Origin: Escherichia coli DSM 30083 = JCM 1649 = ATCC 11775
GTDB taxonomy: Bacteria > Pseudomonadota > Gammaproteobacteria > Enterobacterales > Enterobacteriaceae
Length of the DNA: 64,000 nucleotides
Direction of reading: 5' to 3'
Assembly (NCBI RefSeq): GCF_003697165.2
Contig: NZ_CP033091.2
Span: forward strand, 1 to 64,000
Under the pieces are notes generated by a model. That model had not been told where the DNA came from. It ran no database searches and saw only the letters and a program-made list of their open reading frames with translations. This document shows positions 1 to 8,980 of this stretch, piece after piece. The position numbers and the translations under genes were made by a program. The number at the start of each line of letters is the position of its first letter. Position 1 is the stretch's first letter.

Positions 1-978
1 GTGGATAAGTCCTCCGGTGAGCTGGTGACACTGACACCAAACAATAACAACACCGTACAACCTGTGGCGCTGATGCGTCTGGGCGTTTTTGTACCGACCC
101 TTAAATCACTGAAGAACAGTAAAAAAAATACACTGTCACGTACTGATGCCACGGAAGAGCTGACACGTCTTTCCCTGGCCCGTGCTGAGGGATTCGATAA
201 GGTTGAGATCACCGGCCCCCGCCTGGATATGGATAATGATTTCAAGACCTGGGTGGGGATCATTCATTCCTTTGCCCGCCATAACGTGATTGGTGACAAA
301 GTTGAACTGCCTTTTGTTGAGTTTGCAAAACTGTGTGGTATACCTTCAAGCCAGTCATCCCGCAGGCTGCGTGAGCGCATCAGCCCTTCCCTGAAGCGCA
401 TTGCCGGTACCGTGATTTCGTTTTCCCGTACCGATGAGAAGCACACCCGGGAATATATCACCCATCTGGTACAGTCAGCTTACTACGATACTGAGCGGGA
501 TATTGTGCAGTTACAGGCCGATCCCCGCCTGTTTGAACTGTACCAGTTTGACAGAAAAGTCCTTCTCCAGCTTAAGGCGATTAATGCCCTGAAGCGACGG
601 GAGTCCGCCCAGGCACTCTACACCTTTATAGAGAGCCTGCCCCGGGATCCGGCACCGATATCGCTGGCGCGGCTGCGTGCACGCCTCAATCTGAAGTCTC
701 CTGTATTTTCCCAGAACCAGACGGTCAGACGGGCAATGGAGCAGTTGCGCGAGATTGGATATCTTGATTACACGGAGATCCAGCGGGGGCGGACAAAATT
801 CTTCTGTATTCACTACCGGCGTCCCCGGTTAAAAGCGCCGAATGACGAGAGTAAGGAAAATCCGTTGCAACCTTCACCTGCGGAAAAAGTCAGTCCGGAG
901 ATGGCGGAGAAGCTTGCCCTGCTTGAGAAACTGGGCATCACGCTGGATGACCTGGAAAAACTCTTCAAATCCCGCTGA
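1..978 (+). CDS. repA: RepFIB replication initiator RepA
   Basis: Replication initiator of the RepFIB (IncFIB) replicon. It binds iterons beside its gene and starts theta replication. The 325-residue product has the family's usual length and ends in the basic/acidic tail expected of RepFIB RepA. The two winged-helix-like Rep_3 halves span roughly residues 50-270, including the arginine-rich stretch near residue 120 (SSRRLRERISPSLKRI) and the QTVRRAMEQLREIGYL helix near 240. The start is GTG at base 1, so the ribosome binding site lies outside the window. Iterons follow immediately downstream, then the convergent recombinase gene, which is the normal RepFIB layout. The alternative start ATG at codon 25 would remove the conserved N terminus and is less likely. 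Confidence 0.97.
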   Translation: MDKSSGELVTLTPNNNNTVQPVALMRLGVFVPTLKSLKNSKKNTLSRTDATEELTRLSLARAEGFDKVEITGPRLDMDNDFKTWVGIIHSFARHNVIGDKVELPFVEFAKLCGIPSSQSSRRLRERISPSLKRIAGTVISFSRTDEKHTREYITHLVQSAYYDTERDIVQLQADPRLFELYQFDRKVLLQLKAINALKRRESAQALYTFIESLPRDPAPISLARLRARLNLKSPVFSQNQTVRRAMEQLREIGYLDYTEIQRGRTKFFCIHYRRPRLKAPNDESKENPLQPSPAEKVSPEMAEKLALLEKLGITLDDLEKLFKSR

Positions 979-980
979 AC

Positions 981-1250
981 ATAAACTGTAGTCAGTGAAG
1001 AGCGCTCCTTTACTGACTACAGCTTATATTAACCGGTGCAGTGAGTGGTCTGCTCACTGCAGTTTATATTCTGTTTCCTGCAGTGCTGTCTGTAGCTGAG
1101 CTGCCATCTGCCTGTCCCTTACGTAAGTGATCCCGTAACCTGATGCTGAGGCATTGCTCCCTTCATAAAACATGACTTACTCACTACAGCTTATATACAT
1201 GCTCCAGCTTATGTTATGTCTGTTCTGCTGACCACAGCTTATATAAGGAA
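981..1250. repeat. RepFIB iterons downstream of repA
   Basis: Several copies of a short repeat with core CTACAGCTTATAT or close variants occur around 1017-1029, 1057-1069, 1184-1196, 1203-1214 and 1231-1243. One inverted copy lies near 981-995. Their location just after repA matches the downstream RepA-binding repeats of RepFIB, which set copy number and incompatibility. A further similar string (CATAGCTTATATCTG) lies inside the recombinase gene at about 1628-1642. Spacing is irregular, so the exact number of functional iterons cannot be settled by eye. Confidence 0.8.
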
Positions 1251-1262
1251 GCGCGTATGCCG

Positions 1263-2003
1263 TCACCTCAGGGGAGGCAGTGTACGCAGGATCTCCGCAG
1301 CATCCCGCCCGTCACCTGTGAAAGGCACTGCCAGCGTGGCAGCCATATCCAGTGCAAACACTCTGGTATAAACCTCCATCGAACGTGGATCCCTGTGACC
1401 AGCCAGTGCCTGGATGACTTTCCGGGGCTGGCGGTGATAGAGCATGTGCATGATATAGCTGTGCCGGAAGGTGTGTGGTGTGACCGGAATCGAAAAGTGT
1501 ACTCCGTCAGCTTCGGCCCGTCTGACAGCCTGCTTCAGCCAGTTGCGCATGGTTTCGTCGGTCACGGCCCATAATGGTTCACGACGACGGGGCCGGGTGG
1601 TGATCATCCAGCTTTCCATCTGCCTGACATAGCTTATATCTGTCAGCGGAACCAGGCGCACTTCATCTTTTGGCGGGCGTCCGCGTCGCGCACGCACTTT
1701 TTCGGACAGGATCCGCACAAACGGTCTTACTCCATTCAGGTCAAATGATTCCGGCGTCAGCATCCGGGCTTCGCCAATACGCATTCCGGTATTCCAGAGG
1801 GTGGCGAACAGCATATGGTGACGCTGATCCGGCATATAGAAAAGAAGGGCACTCACTTCCGGGGCCAGCAGGTAGGCCGGTGTGGCCCCCGTGGAAGTGG
1901 CCATTCTTCTCAGGGAGAGCGCTGTTGCAAAATCCACCCCCGGCGCAATGGGTAACAGGGAGACGCGTTCTGGTGAATTCTGCAGGGGAATGACATTGTT
2001 CAT
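1263..2003 (-). CDS. int: RepFIB-associated tyrosine recombinase (plasmid resolvase/integrase)
   Basis: Site-specific tyrosine recombinase of 246 residues, the type that accompanies RepFIB and is related to F ResD; it resolves plasmid multimers or cointegrates. The catalytic set is visible: Arg75 in NTGMRIGEAR, His177 and Arg180 in HTFRHS, His203 in LAGHRDPRS and the nucleophile Tyr212 in MEVYTR. The order and spacing are normal, so the enzyme looks intact. The protein is short at the N terminus compared with phage integrases, as is usual for this group. It converges on the repA iterons. Whether it acts on a site inside this window could not be determined. Confidence 0.9.
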   Translation of the reverse strand: MNNVIPLQNSPERVSLLPIAPGVDFATALSLRRMATSTGATPAYLLAPEVSALLFYMPDQRHHMLFATLWNTGMRIGEARMLTPESFDLNGVRPFVRILSEKVRARRGRPPKDEVRLVPLTDISYVRQMESWMITTRPRRREPLWAVTDETMRNWLKQAVRRAEADGVHFSIPVTPHTFRHSYIMHMLYHRQPRKVIQALAGHRDPRSMEVYTRVFALDMAATLAVPFTGDGRDAAEILRTLPPLR

Positions 2004-2550
2004 GAGTTATTTTTCACGTAGCACACGCACTGTTTATGGATACAGGTATTCTGACCTGAACGCCCGGATCCTTCCACGACAATAAATCGCAGCGCGCGGA
2101 TCCTTTTGTTTGATTATCACGCATTATTGCGGGTAAAACCAAATACGTAAAGGCGCATTTTGCCGCTGGGATCCCGTCTTAAGCCAGTCATGGTGCGGGC
2201 TGAGGGCTGGTTTACTGTTTTTGGGAGAATTGGGGTAATGCCAGGACAGGCAGAAACGGAGAAAAAATCCTGCAGACGCCCTTAAAAGACAACTGAAAAT
2301 TTCTGACTCCATATTCCTCTGGTTTCAGACTGCTTAATCACATCATCAACCTGATACATAACAAACAGATTCTGTTCACAGAATGAACAATTAAGTAAAT
2401 GGTTAGATTATGCGAAAAAGTACAGATATTTCTCACCATCGTTATTGAATAATATGTCTTCACACAAACAATATTAATATTTTGAGTGTAAGCCCTGACT
2501 CAAAGAAAGAAATGTCTGTTTTCGGAATCAAAAATATATAGTTATCAAAA

Positions 2551-2580
2551 TACATTAATTTCAAATTTGAAATTAATGTA
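2551..2580. repeat. Perfect 30-bp palindrome in the int/mig-14 gap
   Basis: The two 15-base halves are exact reverse complements with no spacer; the right half reads TTTGAAATTAATGTA. It sits in the AT-rich non-coding gap 2004-2685, between the recombinase start and the 3' end of the mig-14-like gene. No T-run follows, so it does not look like a standard rho-independent terminator. It could be an operator, a remnant of a mobile-element end, or a structured 3' end. I see no convincing gene in 2004-2685. Confidence 0.6.
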
Positions 2581-2685
2581 AAACGATTTAGTAAATGTTA
2601 TGATATTATAAATCTACTCCTCCATGTTTAGAGGAGTATTTGCAGACTGGACGCTCTTATATAGTTACTTACCTTTATACATATT

Positions 2686-3594
2686 CTAACATAAGCATTT
2701 ACCAACCTTACAGGGAACAGACCATAGTAGTTTATATTTCCATTCAGGTCTGAATGCACCGATAGAATATATCATCTTTTTATTATTATCCTGACAATAC
2801 CTTCGCGCTTTATCTATATTCAGCCACATAAGGACACTTCCCGGACTTAGTTTCATGCAATTCTCATCATTCAGAACTGCACCATTTGGAACGTCATAAT
2901 AAACATTACATGAGCTTTCAGATTTCAGTACTATATCAATAGCACACGGTTTATTATCCCAGAATAGCACATGGCCAAACATAAGTTCTCGTAAGTGAGA
3001 AATAAACATTAACAGATTATCATATTCGTAGCAAGGTAGGGTACCTCCAAACCGGGAATGAAAAAGTGATATATAAGAGCTGGATATTTCTTTATCGGAT
3101 AACTTGCTTATACACTTAATCTCTCCGCCATTCCTGATAAATCGCTGGATTTCATTTCGGCGAGTTTTTTCAAATTTAGGTGAAAAAGATTCCTTTATAA
3201 TACAATTTTGTTTTTTTCTGGCTATTTTCCATGTTGCATTGATAATATTTTGTTTATTTATAATTGATAATTTATTAGTTTTATCCGGAAAAAAACATCT
3301 TGCATGTGGGGAAAAAGGAATTAATACCTCATCAGATGAAAGAGGATAAGACCTTCTTGCCATTATCCCAATTTGTTTTCCATTGCACAGAAAATATGAG
3401 CCTTTGATATCACCATCTTTTTCATAGTGAAAAAAATCAAACTTCCAGTCATGATGTATCATAAAGTATGAAACAACATCCGGATGCATGTTTACACTAC
3501 CACCGTATTTTTCAAAAGTTTTTTTGTACGTTTCGAATGTAGATGGTTTCCAGGCCGTAATAATGCGCTTTATATTTTTAATTGACAAAGTCAT
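2686..3594 (-). CDS. mig-14: Mig-14 family virulence protein
   Basis: A 302-residue protein that I recognise as the Mig-14 family. In Salmonella, Mig-14 is an inner-membrane-associated, PhoP-dependent protein that aids survival in macrophages and resistance to antimicrobial peptides. Its fold is related to acyl-CoA N-acyltransferase/FemAB-like proteins. No signal peptide is visible. The C-terminal part contains the segment GAFRPEWKYKLLW typical of the family. The ATG at 3594 follows a GAGG ribosome site. It lies 62 bases after hlyF on the same strand and is probably co-transcribed with it. Its AT-rich composition differs from the replicon genes, which suggests transfer from another background. 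Family assignment is firm; function on this plasmid is inferred. Confidence 0.85.
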   Translation of the reverse strand: MTLSIKNIKRIITAWKPSTFETYKKTFEKYGGSVNMHPDVVSYFMIHHDWKFDFFHYEKDGDIKGSYFLCNGKQIGIMARRSYPLSSDEVLIPFSPHARCFFPDKTNKLSIINKQNIINATWKIARKKQNCIIKESFSPKFEKTRRNEIQRFIRNGGEIKCISKLSDKEISSSYISLFHSRFGGTLPCYEYDNLLMFISHLRELMFGHVLFWDNKPCAIDIVLKSESSCNVYYDVPNGAVLNDENCMKLSPGSVLMWLNIDKARRYCQDNNKKMIYSIGAFRPEWKYKLLWSVPCKVGKCLC

Positions 3595-3656
3595 ATCCTC
3601 GGCGTTTTTATATATTATGAGTGCAACACCAACAATAATTCTGATTATGATAAATA

Positions 3657-4766
3657 TTATTTAAAATCAACTTCCATTTGTTGTTGAATTGAAAGGTGTT
3701 TTGTCGTTTCTATACAGTATTTAATATAATCAGTAAACTTTGGCGGTTTAGGCATTCCGATACTCAGTAGCTTGTCGTTACTGAAACAAACATTGAGCAT
3801 ACTGAACGCTCCATATAAACGAATGGCTTTTAACATAAGGCGTTCGTTACAGGGACCAAAAATATTTTTAAAATCATGACGGCTCATTGCCAGTATGTCA
3901 TAACTGACTTTAGTATATCTGTCTCCAACAGGATCACAGTTCAAAGCACGGGCTACAGCTTCGTCAATAGCAGAGAACGTCACACTACTTTCTTTACCTG
4001 CTGATATATGAACAATCTCACCATTAATTAACGAGCTTTCAAGCAACATTAGCAATGCATCAGCACAATAATCTACAGGGATAACATCTATTTTATCATC
4101 CAGAGAGCACATAAATTTTTGCAACATTAACCCCATTCTGAATACCCAGAAAATACTGGTTGAAGGTAAGCACCCTAAACGACTGTGGCCAACAATAATT
4201 GATGGTCGGGCAACCAACAAAGGTAAATCAGGACACTGCTTACGCATCAGATATTCTATTGTTGCTTTTGAATGCGTATACTCCACTAAATGTTCACCTG
4301 TTTCTGATGAAGCAGACTCTTCCTTAACTAGCGACCCCGTATGAGGTGTACAAGACATAGCAGTACCAACATGAAGGAAGCGTTTCAGTCCTGCCACTTT
4401 TGCCATTCTTCTTGCAAAAGCAAGTGTACCTGTAACATTCACATTCCATATAAAAGGATTATTACCAAAAGAAGCTATAGCCGCACAGTTTATAACATGA
4501 GTGACTTCATCAAGACGAGGATCCATGAGAAAGGCTTCCGGATTATTTAGATCCCCAGGCAAGATGTTATCATTAGTTAATGCATGCAACCTTTCCTCAC
4601 AAACATTAAATTTACGCATATTTTCTTTAATTCTTTCCAGTCCCGCTTGTGGAGTAGGTGCTCGTACTAAAAGTAGCAAATTTATATTATTACAGTTATC
4701 CAGCAGCTTATCCAGGACCGCGCCACCAAGAAATCCTGTTGCACCTGTAAGTAATAATAATTTCAT
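3657..4766 (-). CDS. hlyF: HlyF, short-chain dehydrogenase/reductase virulence factor
   Basis: HlyF of 369 residues, first named an avian haemolysin. It is now known as a cytoplasmic reductase-like enzyme that raises production of outer-membrane vesicles, which block autophagy in host cells. Residues 7-15 (TGATGFLGG) form the NAD(P)-binding Rossmann motif, and Tyr163-xxx-Lys167 (YTHSK) is the SDR catalytic pair. The male-sterility/thioester-reductase type of extended SDR fits the length. The start is supported by AGAGG six bases upstream. It heads a probable operon with the mig-14-like gene. A match to the PhoP box lies about 55 bases upstream. Confidence 0.95.
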   Translation of the reverse strand: MKLLLLTGATGFLGGAVLDKLLDNCNNINLLLLVRAPTPQAGLERIKENMRKFNVCEERLHALTNDNILPGDLNNPEAFLMDPRLDEVTHVINCAAIASFGNNPFIWNVNVTGTLAFARRMAKVAGLKRFLHVGTAMSCTPHTGSLVKEESASSETGEHLVEYTHSKATIEYLMRKQCPDLPLLVARPSIIVGHSRLGCLPSTSIFWVFRMGLMLQKFMCSLDDKIDVIPVDYCADALLMLLESSLINGEIVHISAGKESSVTFSAIDEAVARALNCDPVGDRYTKVSYDILAMSRHDFKNIFGPCNERLMLKAIRLYGAFSMLNVCFSNDKLLSIGMPKPPKFTDYIKYCIETTKHLSIQQQMEVDFK

Positions 4767-4818
4767 ATCTAACCTCTTTTGTTTTCATGTGATCATTATA
4801 AAAATAAATTATCTTACA

Positions 4819-4835
4819 TAAACAATGATTAAACA
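4819..4835 (-). promoter_or_regulatory. Candidate PhoP box before hlyF
   Basis: On the minus strand the sequence is TGTTTA-ATCAT-TGTTTA, a direct repeat fitting the PhoP consensus (T/G)GTTTA-N5-(T/G)GTTTA. Twelve bases after it is TATTTT, a fair -10 element, which is the spacing seen in PhoP-activated promoters such as mgtA. The hlyF ATG follows about 53 bases from the box. No gene is evident between hlyF and ompT (4767-5198). Confidence 0.6.
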
Positions 4836-5198
4836 AAATCAAGAGAGATTAAATGTAAAAACAATGTTTATTTTTATACGGCAGAATCCTTCAGGTTATT
4901 GCGTGTGTTTTTATTGGATGGTCTTCTTATTATTGACGAGTAATAGAATTATAATAAAGTTCATATTGTTAACATCGCTTATCAATTATTTTTATGTCGA
5001 TAACACTGTGTCGTTATGCATGAAGAGTGGCAGGGCAGCATCTTTAAAAATACAAGAGTTAACAGAAACACTTTTATCGTTGAGCACATATACCCTCCAC
5101 ATATTATAAAAAATCAAAAGACCACCATCAGAAGTGCTGGCCTTTTGTTTATCATATTTAAAGTGTCATGAAAAAGTTAAAAACAGGCATGCTTCAGG

Positions 5199-6152
5199 TT
5201 AAAAATAATACTTCAGACCAGCTGTGGTCATAAAGTTATAGCTTTCAATGCCTGCACCATTTTTGGTGTGATCAGATATATTCAAATTTCTGGAGTACAG
5301 AGAAGTATCACCTTTCTTATTAGTAATACGGTTCCATGTTCCTTCGACATAAACTTTAGCTGCAGGTGTAATATAATAACCAGCATGTAGTGAGACAGAG
5401 TAATAGTTCTGATTATTTACATCGCTACGATAGGTGATCCTTTTCTCAGGGTTGTAATGCTCATCATTATCCGATGCCTTCACCCATCCGCTATATTTGA
5501 AACTCCCCCCGAACTCAAAGCTATCATACCGATAATTACCGGTTAACCCTATATAGGGCATTTTAAAGTGTTGTTTGTAGCCTATAGCTCTTTCACCATC
5601 TGGAAATGATCCCGTTTCATCCCGGAAGCCTCCCTCACTACTATAGATATAAGAGCCTCCTTTTGCTGTAAAGCTATAACGATTTTCCTGGTAACCAGCC
5701 ATAAGACCTAACTGATAGTCTGGTTGATTCAGGAGCCATCCCTTAATATTCAGGTCGAATTCATTAGCAAAATTTAGACGGGTATTCGGATGTTTACTCT
5801 CATCAGTCCAGGTTCCGGGATTGCTCGTATCCAGCCAGTCCCTGTCCACCATATTGCCTCCACGACCAGCTAATGTTGTCCACCCTGAGGCACCGACAGA
5901 TACTCTGGGTAACAGATCCCAGTTAAATGCCCCCTTGACAATTGGCGCATTACTGTATTTCCAGTCCAGCTGGCTGGCTTTGCGCCCTTTTTCTTCAGGC
6001 AGATAAACCCGTTCTTTGGCCTTGCCACTTAAAGTGCCAAAATCAATCTCCGTACTGATTTTCTCCGGTGTAAAAGAAAGCCCAGTATCAGAAGCCAGTG
6101 CAGCAAACGCTACAGGAGCTGAGAGTGCAGTAGCAAGAATCTTTAAGTACAT
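5199..6152 (-). CDS. ompT: Plasmid omptin protease OmpTp
   Basis: Outer-membrane aspartyl-type protease of the omptin family, which cleaves between paired basic residues in antimicrobial peptides and plasminogen. With the ATG at 6152 the precursor is 317 residues, the family norm; an upstream in-frame TTG at 6158 is less likely. A signal peptide of about 20 residues ends in FAALA. The catalytic Asp pair (mature Asp83 and Asp85, in MVDRDW) and the Asp-His pair (DNDEHY, about 210-212) are present. The ten-strand barrel ends in a C-terminal phenylalanine (AGLKYYF). It belongs to the ColV virulence block with hlyF. Separation from the related ArlC subtype would need an alignment. Confidence 0.92.
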   Translation of the reverse strand: MYLKILATALSAPVAFAALASDTGLSFTPEKISTEIDFGTLSGKAKERVYLPEEKGRKASQLDWKYSNAPIVKGAFNWDLLPRVSVGASGWTTLAGRGGNMVDRDWLDTSNPGTWTDESKHPNTRLNFANEFDLNIKGWLLNQPDYQLGLMAGYQENRYSFTAKGGSYIYSSEGGFRDETGSFPDGERAIGYKQHFKMPYIGLTGNYRYDSFEFGGSFKYSGWVKASDNDEHYNPEKRITYRSDVNNQNYYSVSLHAGYYITPAAKVYVEGTWNRITNKKGDTSLYSRNLNISDHTKNGAGIESYNFMTTAGLKYYF

Positions 6153-6236
6153 AGACAAGTTAACTCCATTCCACTCGTTTGTTTTTGATAAATATTTTTT
6201 TATTTACTCGTAGTAGTCAACTGAAAAATGCTGTTT

Positions 6237-6253
6237 TGTTTAACGTTTGTTTA
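6237..6253 (+). promoter_or_regulatory. Candidate PhoP box upstream of ompT
   Basis: The plus strand reads TGTTTA-ACGTT-TGTTTA, again fitting the PhoP direct-repeat consensus. It lies about 85-100 bases upstream of the ompT ATG but in the opposite orientation to ompT. A TTGACT sequence on the minus strand (6215-6220) could be the ompT -35 element. PhoP boxes in reverse orientation are known. Alternatively it could serve a plus-strand promoter into the degraded region after 6254. Confidence 0.5.
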
Positions 6254-6495
6254 CAATGTGGCCACATGTCGCTTTATTTATTCCCTTTTATGTCAGAATA
6301 TCAGGGGAGTCAGTCAAACCCGGTATGATTACTGCCCCGGTCATCCATGTTCCAGAAAATATCAGGGCATACAGGGCGCTGGTAACTGCGAATAAGGCCC
6401 TGGTCGGACACTTTATGCCGGGAACGTCTGTAACGTGGAAACCGGTACCTTCTTCCTGGGGTTATTTTGTTAACTCTTATCTAAAGGGAGACAAA

Positions 6496-6645
6496 ATGGC
6501 CAAATCCTGCGATTATGAAGCAATCAGGGTCTTTATTAGCGTTAATGTCGGCAAATATACCAATAACGCCATTACAGTTAATTATTCAGATAGCGTTTGT
6601 GCGACAAGACATTACCATTCGACGAAAATAAACTCAGGTGGTTGA
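6496..6645 (+). pseudogene. Possible IS110-family transposase N-terminal remnant
   Basis: Reading from the ATG at 6496, the first 30 or so residues include RVFISVNVGKYTNNAITVN. This resembles the N-terminal GIDVGKxxHHAVALN motif of IS110-type DEDD transposases, with the first catalytic Asp replaced. The reading frame ends at 6645. The resemblance is short and the open frame upstream of it is not recognisable. The remainder of 6254-7011 is AT-rich and I see no gene in it. Confidence 0.3.
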
Positions 6646-7011
6646 TATCAGAAATCAACCGTGGCTCCACCTACAAAAAAAGTTGCTGGTTTATAAATCC
6701 CTCCTTTCTGATTAATAAGAAAACTAATAACATATGAGTGTGATTACTTGTTCAGATAAGTTAATTATCTTAGTGATTGATATTTATTTTGTTTCAGTGA
6801 AAATGATGCTTTTATTAGAAAATTTATAAATACCAAGTCGGTGGTGTTTATTAGTGTAATGGAGGGGAGTGCGTAAATCGTTCATGTAACACTTCCTTCC
6901 AATAATACTTTATAAATCAATAGATGTATGATTACTTATTTCCTGAAATATCATATATATTGCTATATTTCTTAACGAGATATTCTTATTTTATTGATAA
7001 TTGCATCTCTT

Positions 7012-7275
7012 TTATTTAATGTAAAGCTTTCTTATTAATCTTCTAATGTATTGCAAAATGGTAGATGCTGAGTAATCAACAGACTTGTATGTAAAGTCAA
7101 GATTAACGTTGCTAAAGCACGCATCAATTTTCTGATAAAAGGATGGGGTTGTTTTTTTCGATAAAAAAAATTCTTGTCTAACCACTGGTGAAATAAGATT
7201 ATTATTACCCCGAATTAATACTGAGCCTAACAATAGAATACAAAAAAAACAAAATGCTTTAAATAAGGGGAGCAC
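7012..7275 (-). CDS. Hypothetical small exported protein
   Basis: An 87-residue open frame starting with GTG at 7275, preceded by AGAGG about nine bases upstream. Its first 22 residues (Lys6 followed by a hydrophobic run rich in Phe, Leu and Cys) look like a signal peptide or a single membrane anchor. The rest is polar, with a basic C terminus (IRRLIRKLYIK). No family is recognised. It lies alone between IS debris and ompT in AT-rich DNA. It could be a genuine secreted peptide or a chance frame. Confidence 0.35.
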   Translation of the reverse strand: MLPLFKAFCFFCILLLGSVLIRGNNNLISPVVRQEFFLSKKTTPSFYQKIDACFSNVNLDFTYKSVDYSASTILQYIRRLIRKLYIK

Positions 7276-7766
7276 TATAAGTTATCCTCTTTACTTTATG
7301 CTTACCAACTCATTTATGTTGCTTTATAACATAACCCATCTTGCGTTGTAAACAGACTCGTTTTAGTTCCATGCACCTTTTGAGATCGTGACCAAATAAT
7401 GGCGTTAGTGATGTTCTTCCAGTGTCATATGGTTAAGTAGTTGATATGGCGTTCACTGTTATATTCTGACAACCAGTTTGCCGCCAGTTCCCGCTTTTCA
7501 TCCAGCGTTCTGAACAGACAAAAACCGAGTATTTTTGTTCGGTATGTCCGGTTAAAACTCTCGATAAAAGCGTTCTGCGCCAACTTACCTGATTGGGTAA
7601 TCTCCAGTTTTACTACATGTTTTTCTGCGCATTACGTCCGTGTTGGATAAAAAAAATCCTGGCCATAATCTATGCGAATCATAGCTGGATAGACATGGTT
7701 TTCCGCAATCCTTGAACCGCCCCGGGAATCCTGGAGACTAAACTCCCTGAGAAAGAGGTAAACAGG

Positions 7767-8093
7767 ATGACTAAAAATACTCGTTTTTCCCCCGAAGTCC
7801 GTCAGAGGGCGATTCGTATGGTTCTGGAAAGTCAGGGCGAATATGACTCACAGTGGGCGGCAATTTGTTCCATTGCCCCAAAGATTGGCTGTACACCGGA
7901 GACTCTGCGTGTCTGGGTACGCCAGCATGAGCGGGATACCGGAGGCGGTGATGGCGGGCTCACCACCGCTGAACGTCAGCGTCTGAAAGAGCTGGAACGT
8001 GAAAATCGTGAACTGCGCCGCAGTAACGATATCCTTCGCCAGGCTTCCGCTTATTTTGCGAAGGCGGAGTTCGACCGCCTCTGGAAAAAATGA
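7767..8093 (+). CDS. IS629 transposase OrfA
   Basis: A 108-residue OrfA with the IS3-family helix-turn-helix in its first 60 residues (RFSPEVRQRAIRMVL to GCTPETLRVWVRQ). A leucine-zipper-like segment follows near residues 72-95 (RLKELERENRELRRSNDIL), used for multimerisation. It overlaps OrfB by four bases (ATGA). The fused OrfAB transposase is made by programmed frameshifting in this overlap. Confidence 0.95.
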   Translation: MTKNTRFSPEVRQRAIRMVLESQGEYDSQWAAICSIAPKIGCTPETLRVWVRQHERDTGGGDGGLTTAERQRLKELERENRELRRSNDILRQASAYFAKAEFDRLWKK

Positions 8094-8980
8094 TGCCACT
8101 GCTGGATAAGCTGCGTGAGCAGTACGGGGTCGGACCGCTATGCAGCGAACTGCATATTGCCCCGTCAACGTATTACCACTGTCAGCAACAGCGACATCAT
8201 CCGGATAAACGCAGTGCCCGTGCGCAGCGCGATGACTGGCTGAAGAAAGAGATACAGCGCGTATACGATGAAAATCACAAGGTATACGGTGTGCGTAAAG
8301 TCTGGCGTCAGTTGTTACGGGAAGGTATCAGAGTGGCCAGATGCACTGTGGCACGTCTCATGGCGGTTATGGGACTTGCCGGTGTTCTCCGTGGTAAAAA
8401 GGTCCGTACGACCATCAGCCGGAAAGCCGTTGTCGCAGGCGACCGCGTAAACCGTCAGTTCGTGGCAGAACGTCCTGACCAGTTGTGGGTGGCTGATTCT
8501 ACTTACGTCAGCACATGGCAGGGGGTCGTCTATGTGGCGTTCATCATTGATGTGTTTGCCGGATACATCGTGGGGTGGCGGGTCTCATCGTCTATGGAAA
8601 CGACATTTGTGCTGGATGCTCTGGAGCAGGCGTTATGGGCCCGTCGACCGTCCGGCACAGTCCATCACAGTGATAAAGGTTCTCAGTATGTATCGCTGGC
8701 CTACACACAGCGGCTTAAGGAAGCCGGATTACTGGCATCAACAGGAAGTACAGGCGACTCGTATGACAACGCGATGGCGGAGAGCATCAATGGCCTTTAC
8801 AAAGCGGAGGTAATACACCGTAAGAGCTGGAAAAACCGTGCAGAAGTGGAACTGGCCACACTCACGTGGGTGGACTGGTATAACAATCGACGATTGCTGG
8901 AAAGGCTGGGCCATACTCCTCCGGCAGAAGCAGAAAAAGCTTATTATGCTTCCATCGGAAACGATGATCTGGCAGCCTGA
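8090..8980 (+). CDS. IS629 transposase OrfB
   Basis: A 296-residue catalytic subunit with an intact integrase core. The DDE triad is recognisable: Asp in WVADSTYV, Asp in HHSDKGSQYV, and Glu in NAMAESINGLYKAE, followed by the usual Lys/Arg. A helix-turn-helix-like region (YGVRKVWRQLLREG) precedes the core. Length and motifs are those of full IS629 OrfB. Confidence 0.95.
   Translation: MMPLLDKLREQYGVGPLCSELHIAPSTYYHCQQQRHHPDKRSARAQRDDWLKKEIQRVYDENHKVYGVRKVWRQLLREGIRVARCTVARLMAVMGLAGVLRGKKVRTTISRKAVVAGDRVNRQFVAERPDQLWVADSTYVSTWQGVVYVAFIIDVFAGYIVGWRVSSSMETTFVLDALEQALWARRPSGTVHHSDKGSQYVSLAYTQRLKEAGLLASTGSTGDSYDNAMAESINGLYKAEVIHRKSWKNRAEVELATLTWVDWYNNRRLLERLGHTPPAEAEKAYYASIGNDDLAA

Noticed and set aside
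4825..5109. 94-codon plus-strand frame between hlyF and ompT
   Set aside because: It overlaps the hlyF promoter region, has no recognisable motif and its low-complexity composition follows the AT-rich DNA.
6247..6495. 5' part of a 132-codon frame starting near the PhoP box
   Set aside because: No ribosome site or family match; only the part after 6496 faintly resembles an IS110 transposase.
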